6,067 bases of DNA, from assembly GCA_008933495.1 (NCBI GenBank), contig WBUW01000203.1, positions 1-6,067 on the forward strand, read 5' to 3'. Position numbers and translations under genes: made by a program. The stretch comes from Pseudorhodoplanes sp. (GTDB taxonomy: Bacteria; Pseudomonadota; Alphaproteobacteria; Rhizobiales; Xanthobacteraceae). Under the pieces are notes generated by a model, which ran no database searches, was not told the DNA's origin, and was given only the letters and a program-made list of their open reading frames with translations. Shown piece by piece: positions 5,656 through 6,067 of this stretch (position 1 is its first letter; each line of letters starts with the position of its first letter).

Positions 5656-5784
5656 GACAGTGCGGACAGGTCGAGATCAAACACGCTTGGTATGACACTG
5701 TTTGCGGCGCGCGATCCCGGCACTCGTGCTGCGCGCGAGGTCGGGACGACGATCACACAAAGAAGCCGAGGCTCAGGAAGGCAC

Positions 5785-6067
5785 TCAGCCGATCACGATT
5801 CTTGTCTTCGGTCCAAGCCGCGCGAGCAGGTGCCGGAGCGCGTCGGTTCTGAGCGCGACGCAGCCGGCGGTCGACGCCAGACCTGCGCGCGCGACATGAA
5901 TGAACACCGCGCTGCCGCGGCCGGCGATGCGCGGGCGCGTATTGTGGTCGATCTCGACAATGAGATCGTAGAGGCGATCCTGCCGTCGCAACCGGTCGCC
6001 GGGCTCGCCGTCGGCGCGGCGCACTGCCCGGTTGTAGCGGCGGTCGGCCGGGTCCTCGCTCCAGGCG
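5785..6067 (-). CDS. L,D-transpeptidase (YkuD-type) family protein, C-terminal part
   Basis: The minus strand is open from the window edge to the TGA at 5787-5785, giving the last 93 residues of a protein whose start lies outside. It carries the YkuD catalytic signature: FIHVARAGLASTAGCVAL (positions 6-23 after RGSAV), with the catalytic His in FIHVA and the catalytic Cys in TAGCVAL. The preceding WSEDPADRRYNRAV and LYDLIVEIDHNTRPRIAGRG segments fit the same family, and the protein ends PKTRIVIG. Such enzymes form or edit 3-3 cross-links in peptidoglycan or attach proteins to it, normally in the periplasm. Any signal peptide would lie outside the window. A GTG at 6024 could be read as a start, but homology continues upstream of it, so it is internal. 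The gene is convergent with yggS. Confidence 0.88.
   Translation of the reverse strand, partial: AWSEDPADRRYNRAVRRADGEPGDRLRRQDRLYDLIVEIDHNTRPRIAGRGSAVFIHVARAGLASTAGCVALRTDALRHLLARLGPKTRIVIG

Larger units (their letters stand above)
5480..5784. other. Non-coding convergent intergenic region filled with palindromic repeats
   Basis: About 305 bases between yggS and the convergent L,D-transpeptidase gene hold no gene I can support. They contain at least two clear REP-like palindromes (5512-5541 and 5577-5655) and a weaker one near 5715-5746 (TCCCG against CGGGA, with CTCG against CGAG inside). The 9-base sequence GTCATCCCG occurs directly repeated at 5481-5489 and 5509-5517. No T-rich terminator is visible on either strand, so the palindromes may serve as the 3'-end structures of both messages. 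Confidence 0.7.

Noticed and set aside
5482..5657. CRISPR-like array after yggS
   Set aside because: The palindromes differ in sequence and size and there are no regularly spaced identical repeats.

Overview
The window is high-GC alphaproteobacterial chromosome. Protein similarity recalled from memory and the style of the palindromic repeats point to the Hyphomicrobiales, most likely the Bradyrhizobium/Rhodopseudomonas/Afipia neighbourhood, but I could not run a search to confirm this. It is mainly housekeeping sequence. I found no phage, IS, CRISPR, tRNA or rRNA sequence and no accessory cassette.

Layout. Positions 1-4271 hold a minus-strand block read as leuS (leucyl-tRNA synthetase, 1482-4271), then lptE (LPS-assembly lipoprotein, 929-1495), then holA (DNA polymerase III delta subunit, 1-795, cut by the window edge). 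leuS and lptE overlap by 14 bases, and holA follows after a 133-base gap. Positions 4272-4429 are a divergent intergenic region. A 77-residue DUF2171-type gene (4430-4663) then runs on the plus strand with a near-perfect Shine-Dalgarno sequence and its own intrinsic terminator (4689-4714). A second dyad (4721-4749) precedes a plus-strand YggS/PLPBP-family PLP-binding protein gene (4802-5479). Positions 5480-5784 are non-coding and rich in REP-like palindromes. They separate yggS from a convergent minus-strand L,D-transpeptidase gene whose 3' end (5785-6067) lies in the window.

The genes do not form one pathway. leuS supplies leucyl-tRNA, lptE serves outer-membrane LPS export, holA serves replication, yggS serves PLP homeostasis, and the transpeptidase would act on peptidoglycan. 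The leuS-lptE-holA grouping is, from recall, common in alphaproteobacteria and is probably co-transcription rather than a functional module.

The main item of interest is inside leuS. About 150 bases (roughly 2853-3002) form a compound palindromic repeat read in frame through the synthetase. It adds about 50 Pro/Gly/Arg/Glu-rich residues between the CP1 editing domain and the catalytic-core segment that starts with RLRDWG. The repeat has two strong GC hairpins as outer arms, an inner pair of arms, and a third hairpin nested in only one arm. This resembles the behaviour of Rickettsia palindromic elements but in a different lineage and sequence family. A different palindrome family fills the gap after yggS.
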